Shown one piece after another: positions 26,207-26,237 of a stretch of 26,237 bases of DNA. Position numbers and translations under genes: made by a program. The stretch comes from Chara braunii (lineage: Eukaryota; Streptophyta; Charophyceae; Charales; Characeae): assembly GCA_003427395.1 (NCBI GenBank), contig BFEA01000002.1, positions 10,659,127 through 10,685,363 on the forward strand. Direction: 5' to 3'. A model generated the notes under the pieces. The model did no database searches, had not been told where the DNA came from, and was given only the letters and a program-made list of their open reading frames with translations. Positions within the stretch are counted from its first letter, which is position 1, and every line of letters starts with the position of its first letter.

Positions 26207-26237
26207 GCGGAAAAGAGCCGCGAGGTCGATGGTAGCG
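26207..26237 (-). other. Window edge, probably upstream part of the chromovirus
   Basis: The minus-strand frame remains plausible to the edge. The start of gag and any 5' LTR lie outside the window. Confidence 0.4.

Overview
This is a eukaryotic, repeat-dominated window with no host protein-coding gene that I can defend. The evidence is Ty3/gypsy elements with nuclear-type chromodomains, a Penelope-like element, tRNA-derived short repeats, A-tracts and microsatellites, and no operons or ribosome-binding sites. The element types point to the green lineage. The gypsy pol sequences look streptophyte-like, and Penelope-like elements with the endonuclease at the N-terminus are known from green algae and spike mosses. 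A charophyte alga such as Chara would fit, but that is inference.

Layout. 1-4320: gene-free DNA with a (GA)34 microsatellite, two large imperfect inverted repeats (1535-1722 and 2240-2443), tRNA-related SINE-like pieces, a dispersed 'gggacactgg' repeat and a 124-bp tandem duplication containing A-tracts. 4321-9676: an LTR-bounded Ty3/gypsy element on the plus strand. Its order is LTR, zinc knuckle, protease, RT, RNase H, integrase and LTR. It has lost its primer-binding site and most of gag, and is broken by stops and frameshifts. Its RT active site reads YLDA. 9677-13340: gene-free DNA with short repeats, hairpins, an inverted-repeat pair and a 121-bp-period tandem repeat. 13344-13960: a tRNA-like head followed by a basic open frame that carries several box-B-like words.

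14140-16815, minus strand: a decayed Penelope-like retroelement in permuted order. A GIY-YIG endonuclease comes first, then a cysteine-rich linker with a CxC motif, then the reverse transcriptase. This matches the Naiad/Chlamys architecture and is the most notable coding object here. 16992-17384: a lone diverged LTR related to the gypsy LTRs.

17400-20930: AT-richer noncoding DNA with strings of hairpins. One family of seven has a near-constant 21-nt core. In at least five of the seven, the flanks differ in sequence yet still base-pair with each other. A degenerate 'ggcag...tccc' tandem array lies between the hairpin groups. 20930-23770: degenerate duplications and no gene. 23998-26206, minus strand: a chromovirus remnant (gag, internal deletion, integrase, chromodomain) with nonsense codons, small duplications and a frameshift.

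No gene works with another here. The window records nested and decayed retroelements of at least three classes plus their noncoding repeats.
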